A stretch of 64,000 nt of DNA from Luteibacter sp. OK325 (GTDB lineage Bacteria > Pseudomonadota > Gammaproteobacteria > Xanthomonadales > Rhodanobacteraceae): assembly GCF_003050935.1 (NCBI RefSeq), contig NZ_QAOX01000002.1, positions 310,001-374,000 on the forward strand. The letters run 5' to 3'. Shown here piece after piece: positions 42,740-52,622 of this stretch. The position numbers were made by a program, and so were the translations under genes. Position 1 is the first letter of the stretch. Each line of letters opens with the position of its first letter. The notes beneath the pieces were generated by a model, which worked only from the letters and a program-made list of their open reading frames with translations, was not told the DNA's origin and made no database searches.

Positions 42740-45619
42740 ATGAAGCGTCGCGATGTACTTAAGGGGATCTCACTCTTCTCTGGCGCTGTAGCCCTTGGTC
42801 GCCCTGCACTCTCCGCAGCGGACCAGGCGGTGGCCGGGAAAACGGTATCGAAGATCGCCCAGCCCGTCAGAGGACTCCGGCGCATTGCCGGTCGCTTACA
42901 ACAGCCGATACGCCTCACTCTCGAAACCAGCTCCGCGCAGGACGCCGTTGTCACGTCGATTGGTGGAGTCGAGATCGACCGGCGATCCCTTGCCGCCGGC
43001 AAGCAGACGTTCGATATTTTCATCGATCCTGTCGCTCATCCCACGTCTGTTGACCTTGCCGTACGCCTGGGTGACGCGACCCTGCGCGACACGGTCCAGA
43101 TGCATCCCGTGCGCAAGATGCAGGTGTACATCCTGCCTCATTCCCACCACGACCTCGGCTACACCGAACTGCAGTCGGATGTCGAAGAACGGCAGATGCG
43201 CAACATCAGCTTAGGGATCGACCTCGCCCGGAGAACGGCGGGGTATCCGGAGGGCTCGCGCTTCGTGTGGAACCTCGAAGTGCTGTGGGGTGCCGACCTT
43301 TACATGCGTCGCAAGTCCCCCGACGAGAAGGCCGCTTTCCTCGAAGCGGTGCGCAAGGGGTGGATTGCTCTCAATGGCTCGTATGCCAATGAGCTGACCG
43401 GGCTATGCCGCCCGGAAGAGCTGTTGCAGCTGTTTCGCTATGGCACCGAGCTATCGCGTGCGGCGGGAACGACGATCGATTCAGCGATGATGAGTGACGT
43501 GCCGGGATACACGTGGGGCACGGTCGACGCGATGGCCCAGGCGGGCATTCGCTACTTTTCTTCGGCGCCGAACTACTTCGATCGCATCGGCCGCTTCATG
43601 GACACGCTTCAGGACAAGCCGTTCTGGTGGGTTTCCAAATCTGGCAAGGCGAAGGTCCTCTTCTGGATTCCGTGGACAGGCTATGCGATGTCCCACGTGA
43701 TGACGGCCGACGACGAATGGGTGGGAAAATATCAGGAACGCATGGACGAGGCTCGCTTCCCCTACGACATCTCCTACGTGCGCTGGGCCGGCCACGGCGA
43801 CAATGCCGAACCCGACCCGGGCATCGCCGAGTTCACTCGTGCCTGGAATGAGACGTACGAGTGGCCGAAGTTCACTATCGCATCCACCAGCACGGCCTTC
43901 ACGGCGTTCGAACGACGCTACGGATCCCAGCTGCCCCAGTTGCAAGGTGACCTCACTCCGTACTGGGAGGACGGCGCAGCCTCATCGGCGCTGGAAACAG
44001 CCATCAATCGGAATGCTGCCGACCGCCTTACCCAGGCGGCGACCTTGTTCGCACTTCGTAGACCCCACGCTTATAACGCGGATGCGTTCAACGACGCCTG
44101 GCGCGATGTGCTGCTCTTCTCCGAGCATACGTGGGGAGCGGCGGCGAGCGTGACTCAGCCCGAAGCCTCGATGACCGTGAATCAGTGGAGCGTGAAGCGC
44201 GACTTCGCCCTGGACGCCGAACGAAAGTCACGGGCGTTGTTTGCCGAAGCCAAGGAGTTATCCGACCCGGTGCAAGGCAAGGTCGATGTCGTTAACACCT
44301 CCTCCTGGCCCCGCGGTGGAATCGTACTGCTCCCGCGCGAGCTTTCATCGGCGGGAGATCGCGTTACCGACGCCCATGGTCGCGCACTGCCCTCGCAACG
44401 TTTGTCCACGGGCGAACTCGCCACGCAGATCCCGGAGATGCCTGGCCTGAGCACGGCCCGATTCACGGTGACCAAAGGGTCCCCTACTCCACCTGCTGTC
44501 CCTGTTAGTTACCGGGATGGCGAGATTCGCAATGGTCATCTCCGCGCGCGAATCGACCAGGCCTCAGGCGATATTGTCGAGCTGGCAGTCGCTGGAAGTG
44601 ACGCGAACCTGGTAGACACGCGAGGCGGCTGGACATTGAACGAGTTCGTCCTGCTGCAGGGCGACGACGCTCAACACCTTGGCAAGAGCGGCACCGCGAC
44701 GATCCTCGTCGAGGAGAGCGGCCCGCTGATCGTTAGCCTTCGTGTCGAATCGACCGCGCCACTGTGCGAGAGCCTCGTGCGGCGGGTCCGTCTCGCTGCA
44801 GATCATGACTTCCTCGAGTTGGATAACACCGTCGACAAACGTCGCGCTGACTATGCCTCGACGACGGATGACAAGGGTCGTCATCCCGTACTGAAAGAGA
44901 GTATCCAGTTCGCCTTTCCGTTCGCCGTCGAGAACGGACAGCTGACCGTCGATGTGCCTTTTGCGCAGGTGCGTCCGGAGCTCGACCAGCTTCCTGGATC
45001 GTGTAAGAACTGGATGCCGGTGAGTCGCTGGGTCGATGTATCGAACACGACCGGCGGGATCACCTGGGTCACCCTCGATGCCCCACTGATCGAGGTGGGC
45101 GGGATCACTGCGACCAAACTGAATTCGCAGACCGACCCTGAGGTGTGGCTACGTCACCTGGATCCGACGCAGACGTTTTTCTCCTGGGTCATGAACAACC
45201 ATTGGGGAACCAACTATCGCGCGTGGCAGGCGGGCCCTGTGACGTTCCGTTACGCGCTCAGGCCACACAAGGGAGCAGACTTTGCCCGTGCCACGCAGTT
45301 CGCTACCGGACTGAGTCAGCCCCTGGTCGTCATCGCCGCCGCCGGCGCGGTCTCCATGGTTGGCGCGCTACTCCACGTTGAGCCAGCCGACGTTGTCGTG
45401 GAAGAGCTCAAGCGCAGTGCTGACGGAAAGGACTGGATCGTTCGGCTTTTCAACGCATCCGATCGGTCCGCTGATGTGAGGTTGAGATGGTCGCCGCATG
45501 CCGATGTCATCAGGACGTCGCGCAGTAACCTCGCGGAAGAGCCCGTCGAAGCGCCTCACGACACGTTTGCGTTAGCTGCGAGCGAGCTGCTGATCGTCAG
45601 GGCAACGTCGCGGGGATGA
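42740..45619 (+). CDS. GH38-type (DUF5054-like) glycosidase with Tat signal
   Basis: I start at the ATG at 42740, which gives a twin-arginine signal (MKRRDVLKGISLFSGAVALG). The mature enzyme has the N-terminal metal motif ILPHSHHDLGYTELQSD of GH38-type alpha-mannosidases, the segment SDVPGYTWGTVDAMAQAG with a conserved Asp, and the C-terminal beta-domains (LRARIDQASGDIVELAV and onwards). The total length of 959 residues is typical. Folding before export through Tat fits a metalloenzyme. It follows the sugar transporter by 98 bases and may belong to the same locus. The exact linkage cleaved is uncertain. Confidence 0.83.
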   Translation: MKRRDVLKGISLFSGAVALGRPALSAADQAVAGKTVSKIAQPVRGLRRIAGRLQQPIRLTLETSSAQDAVVTSIGGVEIDRRSLAAGKQTFDIFIDPVAHPTSVDLAVRLGDATLRDTVQMHPVRKMQVYILPHSHHDLGYTELQSDVEERQMRNISLGIDLARRTAGYPEGSRFVWNLEVLWGADLYMRRKSPDEKAAFLEAVRKGWIALNGSYANELTGLCRPEELLQLFRYGTELSRAAGTTIDSAMMSDVPGYTWGTVDAMAQAGIRYFSSAPNYFDRIGRFMDTLQDKPFWWVSKSGKAKVLFWIPWTGYAMSHVMTADDEWVGKYQERMDEARFPYDISYVRWAGHGDNAEPDPGIAEFTRAWNETYEWPKFTIASTSTAFTAFERRYGSQLPQLQGDLTPYWEDGAASSALETAINRNAADRLTQAATLFALRRPHAYNADAFNDAWRDVLLFSEHTWGAAASVTQPEASMTVNQWSVKRDFALDAERKSRALFAEAKELSDPVQGKVDVVNTSSWPRGGIVLLPRELSSAGDRVTDAHGRALPSQRLSTGELATQIPEMPGLSTARFTVTKGSPTPPAVPVSYRDGEIRNGHLRARIDQASGDIVELAVAGSDANLVDTRGGWTLNEFVLLQGDDAQHLGKSGTATILVEESGPLIVSLRVESTAPLCESLVRRVRLAADHDFLELDNTVDKRRADYASTTDDKGRHPVLKESIQFAFPFAVENGQLTVDVPFAQVRPELDQLPGSCKNWMPVSRWVDVSNTTGGITWVTLDAPLIEVGGITATKLNSQTDPEVWLRHLDPTQTFFSWVMNNHWGTNYRAWQAGPVTFRYALRPHKGADFARATQFATGLSQPLVVIAAAGAVSMVGALLHVEPADVVVEELKRSADGKDWIVRLFNASDRSADVRLRWSPHADVIRTSRSNLAEEPVEAPHDTFALAASELLIVRATSRG

Positions 45620-45720
45620 TGGGTGCCGCTACGGCTCTGCCACCCGGATTAAAGAAACCGTCACACTCAAACGGCATTGATAACACTACGATCTTCCGGA
45701 TAACTCGGACGCAAGGAGAC

Positions 45721-46947
45721 ATGCATATGATGAAGCTGGCAAACGGGTTCTTGATCGCGGCTCTACTGACAAGTACCGCCCACGCACAGACCAATGCAGG
45801 CGATCAGAAATCCGATCCCGACCTTCCTTTCAACATCACGAAGGTGGCCAGCTTCGATTTGCCCTGGCGCATCGCGTTCCTGCCCGATGGCCGCATGCTG
45901 GTGACCGAGAAGGTGGGGCGCCTCCAGCTGGTGACGCCGCAGGGCGCCAAGACCGAGATCAAGGGCGTGCCGGCCAGCTACTTCGAAGGTCAGAACGGCA
46001 TGCTCGGCGTCTTCCTTTCGCCCCATTACGCCCGTGACCACAATGTGTACCTCACCTATGTCGCGCCCGGTGACTATGGCGGCGGCCTGGCCATGGGGCG
46101 AGGTCAACTGGTACTGGACGGCGATCAGGCGCGGCTGGATAACTTCCAGGTGCTGTGGCGCCAGATGCCCACGGGCAAGGGCGGCCAGGCCGGCGCCCAG
46201 ATCGCTTTTTCGCCGGACGGCAAAACCCTCTTCCTCACCGTGGGCGATCGCCAGCGCTTCACGCCCGCGCAGGATCCCGATCAACCGGTAGGCAAGATCC
46301 TGCGGCTGACGCTGGACGGAAAGCCTGCGCCAGGCAATCCATGGGCAGGAAAGGTCGGTGCTCGCAGCATTCCGCTGATCGATCCGGCGACAGATACCGA
46401 GGCAGCTAAAACGGCGCCGGTCGTCAGCACTTATACGTTCCCCGGCCCCAACCTTACGCCGTCCGAAACCTGGAGCACCGGCCATCGCACACCTTATGGC
46501 CTCGCCTTCGCTCCTGATGGTCGACTGTGGGAGCTCGAGCACGGCCCTCGCGGCGGCGACGAACTGAACCTGATCCAGCGTGGCAAGAACTACGGCTGGC
46601 CGCTGGTTTCGTATGGCATGAACTATAACGGCGTGCCCATCCCCGGGACCGATACGCGGACCGATCTGGTCAAGCCCGTGATCTATTGGGTGCCGGTGAT
46701 CGCGCCCGGCAGCCTCATGTTCTACAAGGGCAGCATGTTCCCGAAATGGAAGGGCAGCGCCCTGATCAGCGGCCTTGTCAGCCTGGGCATCATTCGCGTC
46801 ACCGTTGACGCCAAGGGTGGCGCCACCGCGGTCCAGCGCTGGAGCCTCGGCAAACGCATCCGCGATATCGAAGAGGCGCCGGACGGCTCCCTTTGGGTAC
46901 TGGAAGATGCCGAACCCGGTGGCCTGTACCGGCTCACACCGAAATAA
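45721..46947 (+). CDS. PQQ-dependent sugar dehydrogenase (GSDH-type)
   Basis: The start at 45721 has AAGGAG five bases upstream; a longer frame reaches 45616 without a site. The 408-residue product has a signal peptide (FLIAALLTSTAHA-QT) and a six-bladed propeller of the soluble glucose/sorbosone dehydrogenase type: EGQNGMLGVFLSPHYA, GHRTPYGLAFAPDGRLW and HGPRGGDELNLIQRGKNYGW. Members oxidise aldoses in the periplasm with PQQ. It lies 101 bases after the GH38 gene on the same strand and could act on the sugars released in this locus. Confidence 0.9.
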   Translation: MHMMKLANGFLIAALLTSTAHAQTNAGDQKSDPDLPFNITKVASFDLPWRIAFLPDGRMLVTEKVGRLQLVTPQGAKTEIKGVPASYFEGQNGMLGVFLSPHYARDHNVYLTYVAPGDYGGGLAMGRGQLVLDGDQARLDNFQVLWRQMPTGKGGQAGAQIAFSPDGKTLFLTVGDRQRFTPAQDPDQPVGKILRLTLDGKPAPGNPWAGKVGARSIPLIDPATDTEAAKTAPVVSTYTFPGPNLTPSETWSTGHRTPYGLAFAPDGRLWELEHGPRGGDELNLIQRGKNYGWPLVSYGMNYNGVPIPGTDTRTDLVKPVIYWVPVIAPGSLMFYKGSMFPKWKGSALISGLVSLGIIRVTVDAKGGATAVQRWSLGKRIRDIEEAPDGSLWVLEDAEPGGLYRLTPK

Positions 46948-47061
46948 GTCCACCCGACGTATTCCCTGCCCTCCCGCCTTGCCCGATGCAGTGCAGCGTG
47001 GCAAGGTGTGCGGCTTCGTGGCGGCCTGAGCCTGTCTGCGTACGCCGCACAGGAAATACGT

Positions 47062-48531
47062 ATGTCCCGTTCCACCCTCTCCGTCCGCCAGAACCTGCTG
47101 GCGGGGCTGACCACCGCGTTCGCGCTTGTGCCTGAAGCCATGGCCTTCGCCCTGGTAGCGCACCTCAATCCGTTGATGGGCCTCTATGGCGCGGCGATCA
47201 TCGCGGCACTCACGGCAGCCTTCGGTGGCCGACCGGGCATGATTTCCGGCGCGGCCGGCTCGATGGCCGTGGTGATCGTGGCCCTGGTGGTACAGCACGG
47301 CAGCGAGTACTTCCTGCTGACCGTGCTGCTCGGGGGCCTGATCCAGTGTCTGTTCGGTTTGCTGCGCCTGGGTAAGTTGGTGCGGATGATTCCACATCCG
47401 GTCATGCTCGGCTTCGTGAACGGCCTGGCGATCGTGATTGCCGGTTCGCAGCTGGAACATCTACACGCGCCTGGCGGCGGCTGGCTCAGCGGCAATGCGC
47501 TTTACCTGATGCTTGGCCTGGCGCTCGTGGCCATGCTGGTCGTGTATCTGCTGCCACGGCTGACCCGGGTCGTGCCCTCGGCGCTGGCGTCGATCGTGAT
47601 CGTCAGCCTGATCGTGCATCTGTTCGGCCTGCCCACCCGCGCCGTCGGCGATATCGCTTCCATCAAGGGCGGCCTGCCTTTGCTGCATTGGCCGCAGGTG
47701 CCATGGACGCTGGATACGCTGAAGATCGTGTTTCCCTATGCGCTGGTGATGGCCATGGTCGGTCTGCTTGAGACCCTGCTCACGCTCAATCTGGTCGATG
47801 AAATCACCGCTACCGAAGGCCAGCCCAATCGCGAATGCATCGCGCTGGGCGCAGCCAATGTCGTGTCTGGCCTGTTCGGCGGCATGGGCGGCTGCGCGAT
47901 GATCGGCCAGACCATGATCAACCTCACTTCAGGCGGGCGTACGCGCTTGTCTGGCATCACGGCCGGTGTGCTGGTGATGTGCTTCGTGTTGTTTCTCTCG
48001 CCGCTGATCGAACGTATTCCGCTGGCGGCGCTGTTTGGCGTCATGCTGGTGGTGGCGCAGAAAACCTTCGCCTGGGGAAGCGTGCCGTTGCTGCGCCGGC
48101 TGCCACTCTCCGATGCGCTGACCATCGTCGCCGTGACCGTCATCACCGTGCTGGCCAATCTCGCCACCGCCGTGCTCTGTGGTGTCCTGATCTCTGCGAT
48201 CGCCTTTGCCTGGAAGCATGCCGATCGCCTCAGCGTGAATCGCGAGGAGCTGCCCGACGGTGGCCGTCTCTATCGTCTGCGTGGCACCTTGTACTTCGCT
48301 GCCACCTCACGGCTGATGGCCATGTTCGACGTCGAGAACGATCCGGCCTACGTCGAGCTGGACTGCTCCGGCGCGCATCTGGACGATCACTCGGCCGTCG
48401 AGGCGATCGAGACACTACGCCGTCGCTATGCCCAGCAGGGGAAGCAGTTGCACGTCACGCGGCTCAACGATGCCTGCGAGGCCTTGCTGATGCGTGTCGG
48501 CGGCACCGAGGCATCAGCTTCGCGTCACTGA
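47062..48531 (+). CDS. SulP-family anion permease with STAS domain
   Basis: From the ATG at 47062 the product has 489 residues. It has the SulP membrane core (NLLAGLTTAFALVPEAMAFA, ALTAAFGGRPGMISGAAGSM, FGGMGGCAMIGQTMINLTSG) and a cytoplasmic STAS domain at the end (YVELDCSGAHLDDHSAVEAI). The substrate may be sulfate, bicarbonate or another anion; the sequence does not settle it. It follows the sugar dehydrogenase by 114 bases and may be an independent unit. Confidence 0.93.
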   Translation: MSRSTLSVRQNLLAGLTTAFALVPEAMAFALVAHLNPLMGLYGAAIIAALTAAFGGRPGMISGAAGSMAVVIVALVVQHGSEYFLLTVLLGGLIQCLFGLLRLGKLVRMIPHPVMLGFVNGLAIVIAGSQLEHLHAPGGGWLSGNALYLMLGLALVAMLVVYLLPRLTRVVPSALASIVIVSLIVHLFGLPTRAVGDIASIKGGLPLLHWPQVPWTLDTLKIVFPYALVMAMVGLLETLLTLNLVDEITATEGQPNRECIALGAANVVSGLFGGMGGCAMIGQTMINLTSGGRTRLSGITAGVLVMCFVLFLSPLIERIPLAALFGVMLVVAQKTFAWGSVPLLRRLPLSDALTIVAVTVITVLANLATAVLCGVLISAIAFAWKHADRLSVNREELPDGGRLYRLRGTLYFAATSRLMAMFDVENDPAYVELDCSGAHLDDHSAVEAIETLRRRYAQQGKQLHVTRLNDACEALLMRVGGTEASASRH

Positions 48532-48666
48532 CGTCCGCTGTATCGCTTTAAGCGGTGCCTTGGGCGACTCCTTCGAGGGTTTCGCTCCTCAGGTGCCTGG
48601 GCTTACCGTATGTTCCCGGCGAGGGCGTCTGCACGACGTAGCTGGTTCCCCCAAGGCAGGAAATAT

Positions 48667-49155
48667 ATGAAGTCTCGAAACCGCCACGACAGTCAGCAAG
48701 AAGGCGTTACGGGACTGCGCCCTGCTATCGGCGACAGGATCAACGACAAATCGGCACCGCCCGATGAGAACACGGTTCGCGACTGGATCGGGGCGAAAGG
48801 CTTCAGGCACTGGGTGAAGCTGCGGAGCTGGATCGACACATCCTACCCTGGCATTTTCGAGCCGGAATGGCTTTACGGTGGCAAGAAGCGCGGTTGGACC
48901 CTGCGCTACAAGAAGACCAAAGCGTTCTGCACCTTGCTGCCGGGATACAGGCTGCTTTCAGTCCAGGTGGTCCTGGGGCGAGCGGAACGAGAGAAGTTTG
49001 AAGAGCGGCGTTATGTATGGCGCCCGGAACTCGTCAAACTCTACGACGAGGCCCGCGCATACCCTGATGGGAAGTGGCTGACGGTTGCGGTCTCATCTGC
49101 AGATGATCGGCGCGATGTGACAGCGCTCGTTAGCATGAAGCGCCCTCCACAATAG
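48667..49155 (+). CDS. DUF3788 family protein
   Basis: From the ATG at 48667 (AGGA upstream) the product has 162 residues. It shows the DUF3788 pattern WLYGGKKRGWTLRYKKTKAF followed by CTLLPGYRLLSVQVVLGRAE, and a C-terminal VAVSSADDRRDVTALVSMKR. The family has no established function. The protein is soluble and has no signal peptide. It stands alone between the permease and the convergent gene at 49391. Confidence 0.8.
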   Translation: MKSRNRHDSQQEGVTGLRPAIGDRINDKSAPPDENTVRDWIGAKGFRHWVKLRSWIDTSYPGIFEPEWLYGGKKRGWTLRYKKTKAFCTLLPGYRLLSVQVVLGRAEREKFEERRYVWRPELVKLYDEARAYPDGKWLTVAVSSADDRRDVTALVSMKRPPQ

Positions 49156-49390
49156 ATCGCGTCGCTAAGGAATGAGTTGATGGTCGCGCGCGAACCGGGT
49201 GCAGAGTTCGCTCAGGCCATCAGGGTCCACCCAACAGGAGTTCTTTGGCAGCCATCAGAAGCAACGAGGATTGTGTTGCTCCCACGGCAGCTAAGCCGCC
49301 AGCACTGTCGTGGACTTGATGAACCAGACGGACCCAGAACTCGCGTTCCGTACTCTCAGTAGTGCTCATCGCGAGTTCCGTAGCTGGGGA

Positions 49391-49669
49391 TTATCCCCGG
49401 CCGTGATGTAGCTCGCGTACGCGGTCGTAGCAGGCACCGCACAGAATCGCGATAGCCGCGAATGCCATCGATCGCTCATTCCAATCACCACTGATACCAC
49501 CCTCTTGAATGCGTACAGCCTCACAAGCTGAGCACCATGCGTCGCCCCGCGGCTCCTCAGACCAGAAAAAGCCAACTTTCTCGCCGGTCTTGAGCGACTG
49601 AACCAAGTGCCGACAGACGAATGTTTCCTGCTGTTCTCCATGCACCTCGCACTGGATGACGTCACTCAC
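49391..49669 (-). CDS. Small Cys-rich hypothetical protein
   Basis: The 92-residue product has six Cys in pairs and one His: CEVHGEQQETFVCRH, WCSACEAV and ILCGACYDRV. Such spacing suggests zinc binding. It is a recurrent small protein of unknown function in proteobacteria. Its start overlaps the stop of the alpha/beta hydrolase gene by four bases, so the two are translationally coupled, though no functional link is known. Confidence 0.65.
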   Translation of the reverse strand: MSDVIQCEVHGEQQETFVCRHLVQSLKTGEKVGFFWSEEPRGDAWCSACEAVRIQEGGISGDWNERSMAFAAIAILCGACYDRVRELHHGRG

Positions 49670-50529
49670 GAGCCCTTTCCCGGGCGTGCCGCCGAAATGA
49701 ACAGGCCGAGGAACTCCAACATCACCTGATTGAAGGCTTCTGGCCGCTGCAGCGGAGCGAAGTGGCTCACGTCGGGCAGCAGAACGAACCGCGCGCCCGG
49801 AATGCTGCGTGCGATGTACTCAGCGTGCTCACGCTCGATGAACTCGTCGTGCTCACCCAGGACACTCCACACCGGAACAGCCATTTCCCCCAGCTGGTCA
49901 GGTCCGTAGTTCGGCTGGCCAGCCTGCATCAACCCCAGATCGTCACGCATCGCCTCGAAGCCACCCACGACGGGTGAAAGCGCCGCGTACTCCTTGACGT
50001 GATGGTTGTAGATGCGGTCGATCACAGCGGAGGGATGGAAGGGTTTTGCGCCCGTGCTGTCGACATTACAGCCGAAGAAGAACACGCCTGCCGAGCGGCT
50101 GGACGTTTCTCGCGACAGCACGAGGGCGATATCTGCCCCGTCACTCCAGCCGATGAAGGCGGCCCTGGAGACGCCAAGCGCATCCATGACGGCGCGGGTA
50201 TCGGATGCCATGAGTTCGTAGCTATAGGGCCTCTCATCGCGGGTCGAACGCCCCTGCCCCCGGCTGTCGATCACGATCGCCGCATAGCCTGCCTCGACCA
50301 GCGCGGGAATCTGATAGCCCCAGTTACCCGAATTCCCAAGACCGCCGTGTAACAGGATAACCGGCGGTCCGGCACCAAAACTGGCGTACCAGATGCGGGC
50401 GTCTTCGTTACTGGCGTAGCCGCTTGTGACCGGCGTGGGAAGCGATGGGACGCCGTGCACCGCGAGGTGCCCCAGTTCATCGTCGCGGATCCGCCGATCG
50501 AAAGCGGTAGAGGTGGAGGTGTGCGTCAT
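49666..50529 (-). CDS. Alpha/beta hydrolase
   Basis: From the ATG at 50529 (MTHTSTSTAFDRR) the product has 287 residues. It has the oxyanion region VILLHGGLGNSGNWG, the motif VIDSRGQGRST and the nucleophile elbow GWSDGADIAL with Ser as nucleophile. An Asp (GEHDEFI) and a His (PDVSHFAPL) complete the triad. No signal peptide is present, so it is cytoplasmic. The substrate is unknown. It belongs to a set of three hydrolases of this fold within 3 kb. Confidence 0.88.
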   Translation of the reverse strand: MTHTSTSTAFDRRIRDDELGHLAVHGVPSLPTPVTSGYASNEDARIWYASFGAGPPVILLHGGLGNSGNWGYQIPALVEAGYAAIVIDSRGQGRSTRDERPYSYELMASDTRAVMDALGVSRAAFIGWSDGADIALVLSRETSSRSAGVFFFGCNVDSTGAKPFHPSAVIDRIYNHHVKEYAALSPVVGGFEAMRDDLGLMQAGQPNYGPDQLGEMAVPVWSVLGEHDEFIEREHAEYIARSIPGARFVLLPDVSHFAPLQRPEAFNQVMLEFLGLFISAARPGKGS

Positions 50530-50896
50530 GCCGCGATCATAACGGCTGGTTACGGTCGTTGCTCTCGAAGCAATACGCGTTGCCGGCGTGTGGATTTCAC
50601 GGCCCGCTCGCAGCCCCGCTGGCCGAATCAGGTAGCCTCCCGGCTCCACCGAAAGTGTTTCATTTGTAAATTAATTCGGCGTTTTCCGCCTAGCGGATGA
50701 GAGCAACCAGACATAGGCTGCTCCATGAGTTCGGGCGGCATGCTCGCACCATGGCGGACGGATTCAGTGCCCGCCGGAAAGCAAACCGTCTTCAGTCTTG
50801 TCTCGGCGGAGTTTGGAGTGACATTGGCGATCGAGCGCCGCTGTCCGGAATGCAGATGTGCCAGAAACACGCTCATTACCCTAAGAGGAGCCTCTC
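50530..50896. other. Divergent intergenic region of 367 bases
   Basis: This gap separates two divergent alpha/beta hydrolase genes. An AT-rich patch near 50655-50675 is the likely promoter area. One 59-codon frame from an ATG near 50725 ends just past 50900, but it lacks a recognisable family and overlaps the ribosome site of the next gene, so I do not call it. Confidence 0.4.
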
Positions 50897-51589
50897 ATGT
50901 CTAAGACGAAACCCACGATTGTCTTTTGTCACGGTATCTGGGCCGACGGCTCATGCTTCAGTAAGGTGATCCCTCCCCTGCAGGCTGAAGGGTACGAAGT
51001 GATTTCCGTTCAATACGGCCTCGACAGTTTCGAAGAGGATGTGGCCACGGTGAAGCGCACGCTCAATCGCGTCGGCAGCCCGGTTGTCCTTGTTGGCCAT
51101 TCTTACGGCGGGGCCACGATTACCGCCGCGGGTGTCGACAAACGCGTCGTGGCGCTGGTGTATATCGCAGCGGTCGCGCCGGACGTCGGGGAGACCGTCC
51201 AGAGCCAGCTCGACAAATTCCCATCCGACATTTTTTCGCGCGTCGAGGTGGCGGACGGACGTGCCTGGATGCTTCCGAATGGCGTTGAATTCTTCGCGGG
51301 CGATCTTCCCGCAGCAGAACAGAAGCTCGTCTGGGCTACCCACTACGCCCCTGTTGCCGACCTCTTCCAGCAGCAGAAGCTTCAGGAAGTTGCGTGGAAG
51401 TCCAAGCCCAGCTGGTACGTCCTCGCCAGGAACGATCACACCGTGCATCCCGACCTTCAGCGTTTCCTTTCCAAGCGCATGGGAGCCACTATCGTCGAGG
51501 TCGAGAGCAGCCATGTACCCATGCTTTCGCAGCCGGACGTTGTCGTAAATACGATCCGACAGGCAGCGACGGCCACGCAGACCGCCTAG
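50897..51589 (+). CDS. Alpha/beta hydrolase (esterase EstC-like)
   Basis: The start has AGAGGAG upstream. The 230-residue product has TIVFCHGIWADGSCFSKVIP, the nucleophile elbow VLVGHSYGGATIT, an Asp in ARNDHTVHPD and a final His in ESSHVPMLSQPD. It matches the short alpha/beta hydrolase group often annotated as EstC-like or salicylate-esterase-like, which are cytoplasmic. It is divergent from the hydrolase at 49666 and convergent with the exported one at 51674, with a strong hairpin between. Confidence 0.88.
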   Translation: MSKTKPTIVFCHGIWADGSCFSKVIPPLQAEGYEVISVQYGLDSFEEDVATVKRTLNRVGSPVVLVGHSYGGATITAAGVDKRVVALVYIAAVAPDVGETVQSQLDKFPSDIFSRVEVADGRAWMLPNGVEFFAGDLPAAEQKLVWATHYAPVADLFQQQKLQEVAWKSKPSWYVLARNDHTVHPDLQRFLSKRMGATIVEVESSHVPMLSQPDVVVNTIRQAATATQTA

Positions 51590-51606
51590 GTCTGACAGTC
51601 ATAAGA

Positions 51607-51633
51607 CACGGTGGGCGAACTCCGCCCACCGTG
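51607..51633. terminator. Perfect hairpin between convergent hydrolase genes
   Basis: CACGGTGGGCG and CGCCCACCGTG form a perfect 11-base stem with loop AACTC. On the plus strand GCGTTTG follows, a weak U-run. It lies between two converging genes, 18 bases after one stop and 41 bases from the other, so it probably ends both transcripts. Confidence 0.6.
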
Positions 51634-51673
51634 CGTTTGCCGGCTCTGTTCGTTCTCGTAAGGCCCTTGCGTC

Positions 51674-52528
51674 CTAGTGTTTCAGAAAGTCGGTCGCATA
51701 TTGCGTCACGGCCGCCGACGCAATGAGGTTGTAATGCGTCGTGCCAGGCACGACAGCCAGCTGGTTGGGTGAGCGCAACGACCCATCCAATCCAGCATCC
51801 CTCCGCCCGCCGCCGAGCAGCTTGTAGAACTCGGCGATGTGTTCGGGCCGGATGTAGTCCGCATCGGCAAACACGAGCAAGGTCCGGGCCTTGATGCCAC
51901 GTATCCCCGCGGACCAGTCGAAATCCTGCTTGCCGAGTTCACCGGTCTTGCGCATCAGCGTTGGCCAGTCGACACCGGGATACATTTTTGCCAAAGGCGA
52001 CTTCGCGATGTCCGCTCCGATCGCATCGGCTGAAGCGGGCATCTGCTCGAAGGCCGTCCTGACTTCCGGATACTCGCCTTTGCTCGAATAAGGGGCCGAG
52101 ACGACTACCAGTTTGTCGAGCATGTCGGGATGCCTGATCGCGAACTGCAGCGCGATCGCGCCGCCGAACGAATAGCCCATCACACTCGATTTGTCGATCT
52201 TAAGTTGCTTGAGCACCGCTGCCACGTCGTCGGCAGCTTGTTCGATCGACCAGGGTGCGGCCGTATCCTTGCTGTGCCCATGCCCGCGGGCATCGATGGC
52301 AATCACCTTGAAGTTTTTTGCCATTGCCGCAAGCGGGGCCCCAAACATCTGGGACGGATCCACCCCGCCATGCAACATGACCAGCGGCGGGCCTGCTCCA
52401 CGGATTTCGTAGTAGAGCTCGGTCCCGTTCACTTTGGCGTAGCCGCTCTGGCCCGGTTGGGCGAGTACGGGCGCGGCCGTGACCATGATCGCAATGAGCA
52501 GGATTGTCCGAGCTACGATCTTCATCAT
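51674..52528 (-). CDS. Exported alpha/beta hydrolase
   Basis: I place the start at the ATG at 52528 (MMKIVARTILLIAIMVTAAP) for its spacing to GGGG; an ATG four codons earlier is also in frame. A signal peptide ends near VLA-QPG. The product has PPLVMLHGGVDPSQMFG, AIDARGHGHSKD and the nucleophile elbow VMGYSFGGAIAL, with Asp in FADADYIRPE and His in PGTTHYNLI. It is a periplasmic member of the family with unknown substrate. Confidence 0.86.
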   Translation of the reverse strand: MMKIVARTILLIAIMVTAAPVLAQPGQSGYAKVNGTELYYEIRGAGPPLVMLHGGVDPSQMFGAPLAAMAKNFKVIAIDARGHGHSKDTAAPWSIEQAADDVAAVLKQLKIDKSSVMGYSFGGAIALQFAIRHPDMLDKLVVVSAPYSSKGEYPEVRTAFEQMPASADAIGADIAKSPLAKMYPGVDWPTLMRKTGELGKQDFDWSAGIRGIKARTLLVFADADYIRPEHIAEFYKLLGGGRRDAGLDGSLRSPNQLAVVPGTTHYNLIASAAVTQYATDFLKH

Positions 52529-52622
52529 GTCGTTCCCCATCCGCCAGGTGCGCCCGGCTCAATCCTACCGGCTCAACGACGCACCCGCCAAATGGGGCCA
52601 CCTGTCAGCCTCGAGGGCGAGC

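Noticed and set aside
45763-47460. 565-residue frame on the minus strand
   Set aside because: It is antisense to the PQQ sugar dehydrogenase and part of the SulP permease gene. Its translation is low in hydrophobic residues and rich in His and Gln, as expected for the shadow of a GC-rich gene.
49177-49362. 61-codon plus-strand frame after the DUF3788 gene
   Set aside because: A segment faintly recalls a cupin protein, but it is too short and has no clear ribosome site.
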